Origin: Liolophura sinensis
Taxonomy: Eukaryota > Mollusca > Polyplacophora > Chitonida > Chitonidae
NCBI RefSeq assembly: GCF_032854445.1
Contig: NC_088304.1
Coordinates: 27,785,732-27,849,731, forward strand
Length of the DNA stretch: 64,000 bases
Reading direction: 5' to 3'
Below, piece by piece: positions 1 to 12,727 of the stretch. The position numbers were made by a program, and so were the translations under genes. Position 1 is the stretch's first letter. Every line of letters begins with the position of its first letter. The notes below the pieces were generated by a model. It was not told the DNA's origin and did no database searches. It was given only the letters and a program-made list of their open reading frames with translations.

Positions 1-1010
1 TTGGACGTCACAATGTTTGCTTTGAGTTACTGATTGCACGCAGATTTTAGTCCTTACAATGATTGCTGTGCGTTACTGCCAGCATGCAGACGTTACTCCT
101 CACAATGTTTGCTTTGAGTTATTGCTAGCACGCAAACTTTAGACCTCACAATTATTTCTGTGAGTTAATGCTAGCATGCAGACTTTAGTCGTCACAATGT
201 TTGCTGTGAGTTACTGCTAGCATGCAGACTTTAGTCCTCACAATGTTTGCCGTGAGTTACTGCCAGCAAGCTGACTTTAGTCGTCACAATGTTTGCTGTG
301 AGTTACTGCTAGCATGCAGACTTTAGTCCTCACAATGTTTGCTGTGAGTTACTGCTAGCATGCAGACTTTAGTCCTCGCAATGTTTGCTTTGAGTTACTG
401 CCAGCAAGCTGACTTTAGTCGTCACAATGTTTGCTGTGAGTTACTGCTAGCATGCAGACTTTAGTCCTCACAATGTTTGCCGTGAGTTACTGCTAGCATG
501 CAGACTTTAGTCCTCGCAATGTTTGCTTTGAGTTACTGCCAGCAAGCTGACCTTAGTCGTCACAATGTTTGCTGTGAGTTACTGCTAGCATGCAGACTTT
601 AGTCCTCACAATGTTTGCCGTGAGTTACTGCTAGCATGCAGACTTTAGTCCTCGCAATGTTTGCTTTGAGTTACTGCCAGCAAGCTGACTTTAGTCGTCA
701 CAATGTTTGCTGTGAGTTACTGCTAGCATGCAGACTTTAGTCCTCACAATGTTTGCCGTGAGTTACTGCCAGCAAGCTGACTTTAGTCGTCACAATGTTT
801 GCATTGAGTTACTGCTAGCATGCAGACTTTTATCGTTACAATGTTTGCTTTGAGTTACTGCTAGCATGCAGACTTTTGTCGTTACAATGTTTGCTTTGAG
901 TTACTGCTATGTACAGGCTTTAGCAGCCAGAATGATTGTTTCCAGTTCCTGTTAGCAGGCAGGCCTTAGTCGATACAATGTTTGTCTCCAGTTACTGTTA
1001 GCGTCGTTTT
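1..1010. repeat. 46-bp satellite array with 138-bp higher-order period
   Basis: About 21 head-to-tail copies of a 46-bp unit with the core 'cacaatgtttgctgtgag' and 'ttactgctagcatgcagac'. A variant unit carrying 'ccagcaagctgac' starts at 263, 401, 539, 677 and 769, so most of the array is built of three-unit (138-bp) blocks, with one 92-bp block. Copies decay towards the right edge (900-1010). The array runs off the left end of the window, so its full length is unknown. Confidence 0.95.
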
Positions 1011-1848
1011 AGAAATTGACCTTGTGATTAATGACCTGGAAAATCCTTACTGATTGACGAATACATAGCAATGTCTGCTTAGAAGCATAGAAGCAGTGTG
1101 GCTCAGCCAGCATGGTTCTCAAATATACCGCTGAAAATCCACATGTAAGCTATACTAGACCAGTAGGAATACATATAACTTTGTGAAATTACAATGTAAA
1201 ACTACTTAATGCATATACAGGATCTAAATGGCTTCCGGTCAGCCTGATATCCAAGTTAAATTAAACATAGAAAATATATAGATATAAGAATGCAAAAAAA
1301 CGCATGGAAATATTTGAACGAGGCTAACGCCAGAAAAATCAAAAGATATCATATAGTAGACTCTGCACAGTTTTCATTTGGTGTGTTCACTAAAAGTCTA
1401 CTAGTAAATGCACATTTTGTATAGATGAATACAAATGTGCCTTCAATTACGGACATTTGCGAAGATGTTTGCGTGTGAAATAGAACAGTATATTTACACC
1501 ACTTAAACATGTAAAAAGATTTTGGTGCTTTTTCATTTTAAATTTAGAGTCTTACTTATCAAGATCATACCGTAACACTGTGACACGCTTCGCTCACGTT
1601 GGTCTCACCTCATTCGTCAAGAAAAACAGGAAATGGCACAAAACAAGAAATGCAGTACCACCTTGGAAAGTTTGAAGTATCCTTTTAGTGGCAGCCTTCA
1701 CGTATGGATGGTTTGTCGCCTGCTGATTTTGATCTACTACTGCAGTTTTGCCATGCCTTTTTACTTCCTCATGATATATTCGATACGGTCCATTGATGTT
1801 TATTCTATCACTGTTTAGTACATTTTAATTTTTTAAAATGCGACTTAC
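1011..1848. other. Unassigned AT-rich DNA
   Basis: No gene or clear repeat is seen here. Short open frames lack splice context or recognisable protein features. Confidence 0.5.
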
Positions 1849-2032
1849 CTTCTCCCACATGGGAAGCATTGCGTGGTTCCATTTTGGCATTCCCGCAGTA
1901 TTTAAGCAAATCTATGCGTCCAAAAAGCATTAGTAGGCCAGTCGTAAACGAAACAGACGTTCCAGGGAAATAATCTCGCGGCCAGAATGGGTTGAGGTGC
2001 GAGACATTGGTATTATACTTACATGAACTCAT
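1849..2032 (-). CDS. Possible exon, unrecognised protein
   Basis: A minus-strand open frame starts at an ATG at 2032 and reaches a good donor (GAGAAG|GTAAGT) after position 1849. It would give about 61 residues ending ..KMEPRNASHVGE, with a hydrophobic stretch SVSFTTGLLMLFG. The amino-acid composition looks protein-like and the donor falls in frame, but I recognise no family. No partner exon was found on either side, and 3' exons would lie beyond the left edge of the window. It may be a chance ORF. Confidence 0.25.
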
Positions 2033-3350
2033 TTCACACTTCTTGCTTTATGTCGTGTGTCCACTAAGATATATACTGCACTTACATAAGAAACTTAAAT
2101 AGCAAAAACTGATACGCTTACACATATGCATGTTAAAACAAAAACTGCTATTTGACCACACATGAGACATGTGACATGTTTTGGAGATTCGCTGAAAACG
2201 TCAATGTTTTAAAAACGATGACTGTCTATGTTTTAACAAAAACGTATGCGTGTATAGCCCCACCATATACATGTAATACGTTTATGGATAAGACGTCTGC
2301 GTTCAAATAAAAACAACAAGGCGTGTGTTTTTAATATTCTATCCTTGTACACGATTTGAATATTGATTTCACTAAGTCGCCTGGATGATACCTTGAGTCT
2401 TTGTTACATCATTGAAAACTGTTGACCGCCTCTCTTTGTATGATTCCGTCCTATTTTCGTGCTATTCTTTCTTAGTTCTCTGGGGGTTTGTGTTAAACGT
2501 CGTTTTAAGCATTGGCCTTGCGATTATTAACCCGGAACGTCGTTACTGGTTGACGGCTGGTATACTAATGTATGCGCATAGATATATATAAGTACTTGTC
2601 ATGCGTCGTTAATATTTGCAGTGGTGAGTAAAAGTGTTTGATGGAATAGCCTAATACAAAAATAACTTGCTACGTTGGTTGAAATCGTCACACAACACAC
2701 AGGATCTAACAAATGCTGCAACAACATGAGTATCATGGAAGTGGTATTAATTATTTTAAAAGCTACGAACTAGACCGTAGAAGAAACACGTATTAAGGAG
2801 ACTGAGCATTCAAGTGAGGCAACTGCCATCTTGGACTGAAAACTCGCTGAATCACTACAGGCATGTCTGTGGGGGAGATACAGAAACCGGTTCACTGAAT
2901 CTAGACCGTACAGATATAATAACAGATATCAAATCCAAGTAAATTTCTGTGCTCAGCGAAGTAAAGATAATACGTACATTAGATCAAGGGAACTGAGAGT
3001 GTTATACTAGACATCTGGTCATGCACACACTACCTGACAACGTTAATTAGTTAAGTACAGTAGTGTCATCAGGACTATACACGTTAATTATACCTACCTC
3101 GTCCAAGTCTAAAATTATTTGTTTATTTCTTTGCTTTTTTCTTCTTAGAGAAACCGGAAACACGGTGGTTGTTAAAACGATAAGTCTGTACGAACATTGG
3201 TTTTTAAGTGGGAAATAAATGTGTTGGAACAGTGGTTGTTAAGTGGGAGATAAATCTGTAAGCACTATGCGTGATATCAGTGAGATAAACCTGTAAGCAC
3301 AATGCTTGCTGTAAGGGAGATAAATCTGTTAGCACAATGCTTGCTAAGGA
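2033..3350. other. Unassigned DNA
   Basis: No gene seen. From about 3190 to 3345 there is a loose short repetition of 'gggagataaatctgttagcacaa'-like motifs (four degenerate copies, about 40-50 bp apart), which also recur at 3655-3705. Confidence 0.4.
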
Positions 3351-3660
3351 GTGAGTGAGTTCTTGAGGTTTAACGTCGTTCTTAGCAATTTTTGAGCCAT
3401 ACGACAAGTACATGTGATCTACTTCCTTGTTGCAGGACGGGTTTCCACCGTCTTTTTATCTAGTGCTGCTTCACTGAGACGACTTACCGAAGGCAAGTAA
3501 GCTGGCCCCTCGAACCATTATTCTGATACCGGTCGATCGCTCATTGTACTATACCCTTCACGCTAGACGCCAGACTAGGAAGTTACATCTTCCTCTTTTA
3601 TGGTCTCACGTGTGATCCAGGATTGACCCTGGATCTACCGCCTCTTACCGATTAATCTTT
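3350..3660 (-). repeat. Dispersed repeat (SINE-like, 'CACT-tail' family), minus orientation
   Basis: Read on the minus strand this copy runs from a 'gtagatccagg' head, through 'cttgccttcggtaagtcgtc' and a conserved 'agtgatgcagcac' block, to a GTGAGTGAG/CTCACTCAC tail. It is a diverged copy of the element at 4430-4772 and of the one interrupted at 30476-31015. Confidence 0.75.
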
Positions 3661-4429
3661 AAGCACAGTTGTTGTTAAGTAGGGGATAAATCCGTAAGCA
3701 CAGCGACAGTAGTGGAAGCTTGACGCGTTAGTTTAAGTGGCAGTGACAGTGACAAACGTGTAAAGATACGGGTAGTTCAAATGGTTCAGCAGAAGATACT
3801 TATACATCTGTGACCCTGTAGTGCGTACAGATGGAGCTGTCAGGAAAACATAAGCAAAGCTGGACAAGTAGAAAACCCGTCAGTGCAATGCTTACCGTAA
3901 GTGCTGGACTGAGAATCAGCCGCAAATCACATATTCTTGTACTGAGACCCGAAGTGGCCAATGCCAAATTTCTGCACGAGGCTGGCTGAGTGCTACATCA
4001 CAGCATGAAGTCTCATGTAACGACAACACTGACTATAAAATCAACATGTCAACGGTAAACTCCGCACAACAATACGTGCTCTGTGTTCAGTGGCGTTTGG
4101 TTAACACTCAAAGACCAAGGTACCATATAGATATTACCCTGGGGTTTGTTTTCAAGTCACTCGATTCCCTTGCTGACACTGTATGGTTTCGTGTTTGAAA
4201 GAGGAGACATTTAAGATTGGATAATCTTTGGCGGACAAGCAGTTATTGTTAAACTCTGATGAACTTGTTGATAAAGATTCGAACATTCGAGAAGCTTAGA
4301 CAGATTGAATCGTGTAACTCAGAGGGGCAGTCTTTTGAGCACAATGACCTCAGAGTTATTCCTCCATTGGTGTGCTATAACACTGACTGTATGGTACAAG
4401 TTGTTTTTACTCTTGATGTTGTATGGTAG

Positions 4430-4772
4430 AGCGTCCGATTCGGGACCGGTAGATCCAGGATCAATCCTTGGTCGAGTCACACCTAAGACTTTAAAAGAGG
4501 AAGTTGTAACTTCCTCGCTTGGCGTTCAGCATGAAGGGGATAGTGCAACGACTGGTTGACCCGTATCAGTATAATGGCTCGGACGGGGCGGCTTACTTGC
4601 CTTCGGTAAGTCGTCTCAGTGATGCAGCACTAAATAAAAGAGCGGTGGAAATCCGTCCTGCAACAAGGAGGCACATTACACGTGCATGCACCCTAATGAT
4701 TCCTTCGTCGTCATATAACTGAAAAATTGTTGAGTACGACGTTAAACCCCAAGCACTCACTCACTCACTTGA
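4430..4772 (+). repeat. Dispersed repeat (SINE-like, 'CACT-tail' family), plus orientation
   Basis: The element begins with 'gagcgtccgattcgggac', has the internal block 'cttgccttcggtaagtcgtc', and ends in 'gttaaaccccaagcactcac' followed by a (CACT)n tail. It lies about 770 bp from an inverted copy at 3350-3660. Open frames across it are repeat-derived and not genes. Confidence 0.8.
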
Positions 4773-5019
4773 TGTTGTACATTCATTTAATCAAGGAAGA
4801 ACGTGAATTGTATTACAGTGTCCATTATATTAAGGTAAAATTACCTTTCTGTCGGGCAATTACTACTCTCTGCCGTGTTATTTATTGTACTGTATGCCTG
4901 TTCGAACCAGGATTCTACTGACCGAGGGTTAAAACATCCCCGAGAACTCGTCCTTTTGAATTGTTTTCAATGTTATTTTATGTTAAATGTGACGGTCACA
5001 CAAGGACGGTTGCTAAGTT

Positions 5020-5190
5020 GTAATTAACATTACAGCATTTTCTTTACCTAATTTTACTGAATATTTATGTTTAAAATATAACTAAAGACGTGCAGCATAG
5101 AGAGTAAAACCAGACCAGCGACTACAGTGGGATATTTGACAAATAGTCGCAGATGATCGATAAAAATCGGGTTTTGGTCAATTTACTTCA
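5020..5190 (-). repeat. Fragment of dispersed repeat family X
   Basis: Carries, in minus orientation, the module that reads 'tggtcttactttctatgctg' in the array at 23712-24400; here it appears as 'cagcatagagagtaaaacca'. It is followed by the 'gacaaatagtc' block. Family X is an unidentified interspersed repeat with copies at 5690-5800, 5815-6340 and 31880-32170. Confidence 0.6.
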
Positions 5191-5689
5191 TGTGTAGTAT
5201 GCATTTTGAATTCCAGGGTATTCCCAGAGAAGTGTTCTCCGACCCTCTCGGACCTCATATGCCCTTAAATGGATTTTTTTATATATCCGCCAAGCTTTAT
5301 AAACATTTATCATTTAATAACGTGTTTCCTGTTCATAAAACTTTAAATCGGCCATCCGTGAAAACAGATATATGTACACGTCAAGCTGCTGCGTGCGAAT
5401 GACTGAAGACTGTATTTACCCCATCAACATAAGTAAGTCTGTGACTGTACATGGTCACATCCGCCGGTCTCTAGACTGGTGTGAAAAATGAATGGATCTA
5501 CCGTTAATTTACAGTCGTTCCACCGACCGTAGCATGTTCAACAATAGGAAAGTAATTGGCATGACATCTTTGCTTTGGTAATTACCGCGAGACATCCTGT
5601 TGCATGACGTCTGTTTGTAGCTGATTTCAATTGGAATTTAATTTTCGTTCGCGTCGCTGATACGTGAAGGTCACCTTTCAGCTCAGATC

Positions 5690-5800
5690 TACGTGCTGTA
5701 TTACAGCTACACTGTTGTACAGATATAATTAAAGATGTACAACATATACAGAGTAAGACCAGAGCAGCCACGACAATGGGTTAGCTGACAAATAGGTGAC
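5690..5800 (-). repeat. Fragment of dispersed repeat family X
   Basis: Contains 'acatatacagagtaagacca' then 'agcagccacgacaatggg' and 'agctgacaaataggtgac', the reverse complement of the 3' part of family X. Confidence 0.6.
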
Positions 5801-5814
5801 TGTTTTTTTTGTTT

Positions 5815-6340
5815 TGACACTGTCATCCTTGCCATAAGTTAGAACACAAAGTCACGCTTCAAATGAGGCCCTACTTACCAGTTACGTGTGACCATTTGCC
5901 AGCTATTACACTATCTTTTCTCTCTTTATGATGTGCGTCCTTAATTATAGTATGTTCTTGCATAAACCAAGATTCTGGACTAAGCAACACCCAGGCCTGG
6001 TCCCTTTGCATTATTTTAATTTTATTGTATATTAAATGTGATGACAACACGGCATTTTGAGCTTTTCTAGATCAGTGATGTCTGATAAATTGCAATTAAC
6101 ATCACTGCCTTTCTTTTACCTAATTCTGTTTAAACCATGGTACTAGGGGACGAGTGATTTGCTACTGTTTATGCATTTACATGAGCAGTTGGCATAAAAC
6201 CCTAACTGAGGTAAACTGACATGAGGCCGTATTTCACCGGTTACGTGTGGCCATTTGTCAGCTATCACACTATCGTCGCTGGTCTGGTTTTTCTCTCTAG
6301 GCTGTACGTCTTTAATTATATTTTATGTTAATAATATAGG
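5815..6340 (+). repeat. Two partial copies of dispersed repeat family X, plus orientation
   Basis: Two related segments (about 5850-5965 and 6120-6340). Each has 'gttacgtgtg' plus 'ccatttgtcagctatcacac' plus a hydrophobic-looking 'ctgtacgtctttaattata' end. The 6120-6340 copy matches the reverse complement of 31880-32105 over more than 200 bp, including 'gctactgtttatgcatttac'. No transposase-like frame is visible. Confidence 0.65.
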
Positions 6341-7600
6341 AATCAATGAACGGTTTAACGCCTCGTTGTCATTATTTCAGCCACAACATGATGATAACGC
6401 GTTCAGACTGAAAAACAGTTATGGCTCTCAACATGAGAATCATAGTATCCAAAATTACAACCAGGAGAACACAAAATGACGGAAAAATTGAAATTATTTG
6501 TAATACGAAAAACACGTTTAATATCGTGTGCATACACCACCCTTGTATATTAAAATGTAAGCGACACTGAGGGGCCTGTCGAGCGCATAATCGTGTATTT
6601 CACCTCATCGTGTAATGTCGCCTAATCATCAATGACGGTCGCGAGTTCGGATGTGCCGTCTTAGGTTCGTTGAAGATCATTTGCCTTCCACCGTGGCGTG
6701 TCGCACTTGAGAAAGTTTGTACATCTAAGTAACTGGCCACAAGTGTACCCAGGTTTCCTCCGTCCACATAAATGTAGGAACAAGTGTGACCCGAACAGCA
6801 AGTTAATAAAATAGTAACAATAGGACAACGCGTATCAATTTTATCTACATTTATGCCCGCCGCTGTGATTGTTGCTGACTAAAGAACTATTGTGAAAATG
6901 TATTAGTAACTCTAGGTGCTAATGAGTGCTGGGGTTTGAGAGTATGGTGTTCCATTAACGGCTGTGGAAAATGTGACCTGTAGTTACTGTAGACATGTAG
7001 CAAAGGGACATGTCGCTTACATATGGACATGGAAAAATGTGACGAAAGTGTTAATGACAGCTTATATAGTTTTCTTATTGCTGGTCAAAATGTGATTCCT
7101 TTAAAATGGCGGTGATTGGGAAATAACTTGAAAGCAAGTTATTATACCAACATGACACAGGCACCATGTATAGCCACGGCAAACCGTAAATACAACCGTC
7201 TTCTATCTGAGATTTCGCAAATGTATATTTCAACCATGTTCCATTGGGTTTTCCCTTCGCGTAAAATTTTGAAACTTATTTTAAACAATTTTGGTATATT
7301 TGGATTCGGTGCACAATGATACATTAAACATGACATAATTTGCAACAATTTGTGATTTTTTGAGCACTAAAATATCAATCAAATAAATAAATAAATAAAA
7401 ATTGTGGTGTTAATATGAGGCACCTTGTCGTGAAACGAGGTATAATTATGCTATAGTGAATTCTGCGCCTAGTGATAACAGAATCATATCTGCCACATTT
7501 TCCTACGTCTGTAGCACCCTAAGCATCTGTCACATTTGTCCATGTCTGTTTTATGTATCTGTCACATTGCCCTTTCTCTGTAGTAAGCATCTGTCACATT
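6341..7600. other. Unassigned AT-rich DNA
   Basis: No gene seen. An (AATA)n microsatellite lies at about 7382-7400. Confidence 0.4.
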
Positions 7601-7604
7601 CTGC

Positions 7605-8410
7605 TACTGTCTGCTTTACCAACTGTTTGAACTCACTGATATGAAGATGAAGTAGAATACTACTACAATCTGCTTTCCCAACTGTTTGAAGTCACTGATG
7701 TGAAGATGAAATAGAATACCACTACAGTCTGCTTTACCAACTGTTTGAACTCACTGATATGAAGATGAAGTAGAATACCACTACAGTCTGCTTTTCCAAT
7801 TGTTTCAAGCCACTGATATGAAGATGAAGTAGAATACCAGTACAGTCTGCTTTACCAACTGTTTGAAGTCACTGATATGAAGATGAAATATAATACATAC
7901 CACTACAGTCTGCTTTACCAATTGTTTCAAGCCACTGATATGAAGATGAAGTAGAATACCACTACAGTCTGCTTTTCCAACTGTTTGAAGTCACTGATGT
8001 GAAGATGAAGTAGAATACCAATACAGTCTGCTATACCAAGTGTTTCAAGCCACTGATATGAAGATGAAGTAGAATACCACTACAATCTGCTTTCCCAACT
8101 GTTTGAAGTCACTAATGTGAAGATGAAATAGAATACCACTACAGTCTGCTTTACCAACTGTTTGAAGTCACTGATATGAAGATGAAGTATAATACCGCTA
8201 CAGTCTGCTTTACCAACTGTTTGAAGTCACTGATATGAAGATGAAGTATAATACCGCTACAGTCTGCTTTACCAACTGTTTGAAGTCACTGATATGAAGA
8301 TGAAGTATAATACCACTACAGTCTGCTTTACCAACTGTTTGAAGTCACTGATATGAAGATGAAGTATAATACCACTACAGTCTGCTTTACCAACTGTTTG
8401 AAGTCAACTG
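7605..8410. repeat. 59-bp tandem array (a)
   Basis: About 13 copies of a 59-bp unit built on 'gatatgaagatgaagtagaa', 'ccactacagtctgctttacc' and 'aactgtttgaagtc'. One copy has a 4-bp insertion near 7893. The 3' copies (8160-8400) are the most alike, which suggests recent spread there. Confidence 0.92.
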
Positions 8411-8974
8411 TTTCAACTATCAAGTCTCTGTGAAGTCAAATGAAGTAGAATACTTCTACAGTGCACGAATAAATTACGGAAAGGTAATGCATGTGTATAT
8501 ATGGGCGTGTGTATATATCAAACGCCTTCAGTTTTTTGGGGTCTTGAATGAGTACATCTCTCTTTTAAGCATATATATTAGGGCCGGGTGTCTAAAGTCA
8601 CTGGACATCTGTTTCAAAACTAAATCCTCTTAACCCGTGATTAGGGCCTATATATTCCTTGCGTTGAATTAGATCCCCACGTTGGATATATGATCAGTTG
8701 CAATCAAAGCTCAACTGAGATACACATTCTATTATCGACAACCTATAAACTACATTTAGTTTTGACAAACGATTTGGATACTGATTTCATTCATTCACAT
8801 AGAACACTTAAGTCTTTCTATCATCAATGAAAACTGTTGGTTGTTTCCTAGTGCATGGCTCCGTCCTAATTTGTTACTTTATGCACTTGCCTGCAGTTGT
8901 TTGATGGTTTGTGTTGACACGGAATGCCCATATTTGCTTGACGACTGATGAACTGGACACGACGGTGAACTGTA

Positions 8975-9425
8975 GTCTGCTCACCCAAGTGTTTGTAGTC
9001 ACCGGTGTGAAGGTGAATTAGAATACCACTGTAGTCTGCTCACCCAAATGTTTGTAGTCACCGGTATGAAGGTGAATTAGAATACCGCTTTAGTCTGTTC
9101 ACCCAAATGTTTGTAGTCACCGGTATGAAGGTGAATTAGAATACCACTGTAGTCTGTTCACCCAAATGTTTGTAGTCACCGGTATGAACGTGAGTTGGAA
9201 TACCGCTTTAGTCTGCTCACCCAACTGTTTGTAGTCACCGGTATGAACGTGAGTTAGAATACCACTGGGGCCTGCTCACCTAACTGTTTGTAGTCACTGG
9301 TGTGAAGGTGAGTTAGAATACCACTGTAGCCTGCTCACCCAAGTGTTTGTAGTCACCGGTATGAAGGTGAATTAGAATACCGCTTTAGTCTGGTCAAGCA
9401 AGTGTTTGAAGTCACTGATTTGAGG
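8975..9425. repeat. 59-bp tandem array (b), diverged relative of array (a)
   Basis: About 7.5 copies of a 59-bp unit: 'accggtatgaaggtgaatta', 'gaataccactgtagtctgct', 'cacccaaatgtttgtagtc'. It aligns position by position with the unit of the array at 7605-8410 but is clearly diverged. About 560 bp of non-repeat DNA separates the two. Confidence 0.9.
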
Positions 9426-10480
9426 ATAATGTGGAATATCCATGTGGCCTGATGTCCCTACAGATTGTAGTCTCTGGTATGTATGCCAAAGTTACCACTG
9501 TTACCTGTGTTCTCGACAGGAAGTAGTCACTGGGATAAACCTATACAAGTGTACCACTAGACGGTAAACAATTCACTTCCTTTAAGCAAAGGCATTGAAA
9601 AAAAACTTGTAAAGCATGTTATGACATGTTGTTGGCAAAATCGAGAATCGTTGCAAGATTTACAACCCATAAAAGCCTTTTTAACAAGACGATAGATTCA
9701 TGGAGGTTTGTGTGGGTGCAATAATTCACATTAAGCCCGTCTGTCCCATATGCAATAATAGTTATCCTTGAAAGAATGTCAAAGTCAACTTCGCCTGCAC
9801 TTCGTTATTCCTGCTCTATGCTATTCTCTACTGATGTTTGGATTCTGTTTATCATTGCTTATATAAACCACGAGCATTACAGTCTGTTTACTTTAACTTG
9901 TCGCCTTCATTCAGCTATCTGTCAAATCGCTCATACTCACTGTCAAATTGTTTCTCGTCAGTAACATTTAACATCACAAGATAATTCATAATGTTCAACT
10001 CAGTAAGCTGGTTTGTGACTAAGACTTCATTGCCTCGGGTGACGTCTTAATTATTCACAAAGAAGTGCTGGGCAATGGGCGTGGAGAGTAATCCACTTTA
10101 TGATAACAACATAATTAAACTCCACACACTGACAAAGACTATCCTGTAACACTATTACGCCTACATTGTTTTTCATAGCAAAATTTTCCAGTATCGGTCT
10201 CGTGTCATAGTGTCTTGAAATTTTGTAGCCACACGAGACAAAATAAATTTCAATTATTTATTGAGTATATTTAATATATTATGATTTATCTAGAAAACTT
10301 CAAAACTATTCCAAACACGCCAGTGCCACATACGGAGTTCAGTGTAAAGTCGTAATTGGTGTACCTCTCAGTCAAAACATACTGTACCCTGCCGTTCACT
10401 AAGCTCGCTTAACATCACAGCTGCCACTAGACAAGCTTGACTAGTAAGGTAAGGAGTACGTAAGGATCCATGCAGTTGAC
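9426..10480. other. Unassigned DNA
   Basis: No gene seen. The first 100 bp are decayed copies of the 59-bp unit ('gaagtcactgatttgaggat', 'tgtagtctctggtatg'). Confidence 0.4.
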
Positions 10481-10482
10481 AT

Positions 10483-10735
10483 ATTTATTTATTTATTTGA
10501 TTGGTGTTTTACACCGTACTCAATAATATTTCACTTATACGACGGAGGCCAGTATTATGCTGGGAGGAAACCGGGCAGAGCCCGGGAGAAACCCACGACC
10601 ATCCGCATGTTGCTGCCAGACCTTCCTACGTACGGCCGGAAGGAAGCTGGACAAACTCACAGCGACCGCATTGGTGAGAGGCTCCTTGGTCATTACGCTG
10701 CGCTAGCGCGTTTACCAACTGAGCCACGGAGGCCC
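10483..10735 (-). repeat. tRNA-headed SINE, near full length, minus orientation
   Basis: Read on the minus strand: head 'gcctccgtggctcagttgg', a box-B-like 'gcggtcgctgtgag' region, conserved body 'ggatggtcgtgggtttctc' and 'cgggctctgcccggtttcc', then 'gtacggtgtaaaacacc' and an (AAATA)n tail. The tRNA-like 5' end, conserved body and A/T-rich 3' tail are typical of tRNA-derived SINEs. This is the commonest interspersed repeat in the window. Confidence 0.9.
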
Positions 10736-10739
10736 TTAG

Positions 10740-12460
10740 TTGACATATTTAATAAAACTGGCTAAAACAGCCTTAAAGATGTTCCAACAAAGAAATAACG
10801 CAGCCAATACCGACCATTTCACAAGGCTGAACAGTGCCATCCAGTTTACTCTATCAGCAAACAGTAATGGCGCTTCGTTTCTGTTATACACAACGAGGGC
10901 ATTCCATATATGCGCGTAGTTTTAGAGCAATGGGTTACTTAAGAAGTAGTGGACAAAGGATTATAGCTTTAAGCCTCTCAGAATGCATTTGATTTTTTCC
11001 AGTACATTCCATGTTAATCTAGCACTCAACTAAATGCACCTGTTAAGTAGCTAGAGTTTAGGGGGTGATTTATACTCATGCTAAGATGTAGTTGGTGCCT
11101 GTATTCACCTTTTATGAATATAGATCTTCGGAATCAGTTCTCACTAACTTTTACAGTCCAAGGGAGACAACTTCGCGTTAACACAGTCTGACCAGTGCAA
11201 CGTCTTCGTAAACAAAAAATAAATTAACATAGGAAAATAAACAACCGTAGGAGTACAAAAACGAGCCCCACAAAATCATAGAATGTGAGTGCTGCCACAG
11301 TATATGTAGACAGACCCAATGGCTCCTCATTATCATATGACTGAAAATTGGTACAGCGTAAAACCCCACGTCTACCTCCATACCGAATTTAAAATGATCC
11401 ATATGGAACATGGTATGGCTCCACAAGTCTCATATACTTATTCTAATCTGTGACTTTCGTTATTTTTCTGAATTTATAACAATTGGCTATTACTATTAGG
11501 GGTTTGGTGCACTTAAACAACTAACCTTGAATAACAAATAAGGTATTTATGTAACGCACTGTAACAGTCAAATGACGACCTTCCAATATGGCTGACGGAC
11601 AAAAGTACAACGGGATGTTTGTCAATGGGCGAAACAGGTACACTCAAACATCTTTAACAGTCCTTTGAGTGTGTACGTCGTCAATGAATACGTTGAAGTT
11701 TGGGCAATTACCGCTGGTATGTTCAGTACCTCCACTACAAGAGCTTGTTAAAATAATTCTAGACATATATATTTGACGGCTGGAACAAATACGCATTCTC
11801 TCTGAAGATCAGCAAGTATCTCTCGCACTGCAGAGTCGTTCAAAATTGTTTGAAGTCGTTGGAATGTTTCGCCTAATAATGGATAATGTCACAGAGACGC
11901 AAAAAGAATACACATTCTCAATTAAATAAGACCTGTAACATTTTTGACTGAGCAATTTATTCCAAACCTTACCCCCGGGGTATAACACTACGTCAGAGAT
12001 AACCATACCATGACGATGTATCTCTGTGTTTCTTCATGGCATATAGGTTTGACATCATACTCCTTACAGCGCATGTGCCGCTCTCTACGCTCGCTTTATA
12101 TCAATGCTACCATTAGACAAGCTGCCGTGTACGCTTCCTTGGGCTTAGCCTCACCACTGGTGTTCTCGTGCGTAATTATCTAATTAACATTCAGCAATAT
12201 TATTGTTAGGTTTTCGTTAGAATCATGTTGTGCGTACTCTCGATAAAGAGAATGCAGGTGTCTAAAGTATTATTAGAAAGGTCGAGACAGAGTTTTTCTG
12301 TTTTATGATATCACCTCCTGCCTCATCATCCTTATCACCCAGTGACTTCGAATCTGTGCAAGATTTCCGTATAAATTTTGGAGGTCGTGCATGGCAGTGA
12401 TGTAAAACAAACGTAGAGGGTGCCGCATGCCGTGTAAGGAGAAGAAGACATAAGTTAAGA
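10740..12460. other. Unassigned DNA
   Basis: No gene seen. Small open frames here lack splice context and protein-like composition. Confidence 0.4.
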
Positions 12461-12474
12461 ATCTTTACGGGGTC

Positions 12475-12727
12475 AACGATTTCAGTTTAGACGTTGTTCA
12501 GTGTGTACAACGATTTCAGTTTAGACGTTGTTCAGTGTGTACAACGATTTCAGTTTAGTGTGTACAACGATTTCAGTTTAGACGTTGTTTAGTGTGTACA
12601 ACGATTTCAGTTTAGACGTTGTTCAGTGTGTACAACGATTTCAGTTTAGTGTGTACAACGATTTCAGTTTAGACGTTGTTCAGTGTGTACAACGATTTCA
12701 GTTTAGACGTTGTTCAGTGTGTACAAT
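12475..12727. repeat. 34-bp tandem array with 23-bp deletion variants
   Basis: Eight copies of 'acgatttcagtttagacgtt' plus 'gttcagtgtgtaca'. Some lack the 'acgttgttc' portion, giving a shorter unit. The array keeps one plus-strand frame open by chance. Confidence 0.9.

Noticed and set aside
4305-4722. Two plus-strand frames of 67-84 codons
   Set aside because: Both lie in the CACT-tail dispersed repeat.
7605-9425. CRISPR-like regular repeats
   Set aside because: The units are contiguous with no unique spacers, and the genome is animal.
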